Positions 42,092 to 42,265 of a DNA stretch of 42,265 nucleotides are shown in pieces (the first letter of the stretch is position 1; every line of letters starts with the position of its first letter). The stretch lies in contig NZ_WNKU01000027.1 in assembly GCF_009720735.1 (NCBI RefSeq), positions 1-42,265 of the forward strand, written 5' to 3'. The notes beneath the pieces are model-generated. The model was not told where the DNA came from. It was given only the letters and a program-made list of their open reading frames with translations, and searched no databases. This DNA comes from Heliobacterium mobile. Its GTDB lineage: Bacteria > Bacillota > Desulfitobacteriia > Heliobacteriales > Heliobacteriaceae. The translations under genes and the position numbers were made by a program.

Positions 42092-42265
42092 TCAAGTTTC
42101 GCACACAGAAATAGGCAAGTAAGCCTTGATATAGTTGGGTAAAGAGCCAATCCATTTCTGGAGTTGACTTTTAATCAAAGCGGCTAACTTCTTGTTGCAG
42201 TTTTTAACGACATCATCAATAATCGACCAAAGTTGTTGAAGAGCCACCGCCCATTCCAAATCATT
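42092..42265 (-). pseudogene. C-terminal end of an unrelated gene, perhaps a transposase
   Basis: The minus-strand frame entering from the window edge reads VALQQLWSIIDDVVKNCNKK and ends PNYIKAYLPISVCET at TGA 42092-42094. The end (LPxYI ... CET) resembles the last residues of some IS4-type transposases from Clostridia, as far as I remember. It joins the jetB frame without a gap, so it marks the break point in jetB. The rest of the gene is beyond the window. Confidence 0.4.

Overview
This window looks like a defence island in a member of the Bacillota, most likely Clostridia (a Heliobacterium- or Desulfitobacterium-like genome would fit, but I cannot prove the genus). The signs are strong AGGAGG-type ribosome sites, frequent TTG and GTG starts, a YvrJ/DUF2922/DUF1659 small-gene cluster, and a SNF2 helicase paired with a SWIM zinc-finger protein. 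No tRNA, rRNA or core housekeeping operon is visible. Base composition shifts along the window (20.4-24.8 kb is visibly richer in G+C than 0.2-9.2 kb), as expected for a mosaic.

Layout. 0.1-9.2 kb (+): a tight four-gene operon made of a SNF2-type helicase with a PLD-like N-terminus, a DUF4391 protein, a type III methyltransferase (Mod) and a type III restriction helicase-nuclease (Res), preceded by the tail of an excisionase-like HTH gene. 9.6-16.8 kb: two very large minus-strand SF1 helicases, a RecD-like helicase with a C-terminal PD-(D/E)XK-type nuclease and a HelD-like helicase. Between them lies a plus-strand HI0074-type HEPN protein whose catalytic His looks replaced. 17.3-19.3 kb (+): a 675-residue P-loop GTPase-like protein. 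19.4-20.1 kb: IS110 transposase remains and other debris. 20.4-24.8 kb (+): SNF2 helicase and SWIM protein, then a broken copy of part of the GTPase gene. 25.1-26.0 kb (-): DUF1659, DUF2922 and YvrJ. 26.2-29.6 kb (+): a SEC-C protein with a damaged 5' end, a helically phased GAGAAC repeat array, a GmrSD-like DUF262/DUF1524 protein and a small partner gene. 29.6-33.8 kb: gene debris around a chemotaxis receptor (-) and a small coiled-coil gene. 33.8-37.3 kb (+): a secreted protein, a broken ParA gene with its neighbour, and a MntA/HepT toxin-antitoxin pair. 37.5-42.1 kb (-): a Wadjet-like condensin operon, jetB-jetC-jetD, with jetB truncated at its 5' end close to the window edge.

How the genes work together. 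Several units are self-contained anti-DNA systems: type III restriction with two accessory genes, GmrSD-like type IV restriction, a Wadjet-like plasmid-restricting condensin, and MntA-HepT. The helicase-nuclease, HelD-like helicase, inactive-looking HEPN and GTPase are not a system I can name, and they are the best candidates for something undescribed. The many short gene tails, repeated fragments and the ordered ghost of 25.1-29.5 kb at 32.4-32.7 kb show repeated insertion, duplication and deletion.
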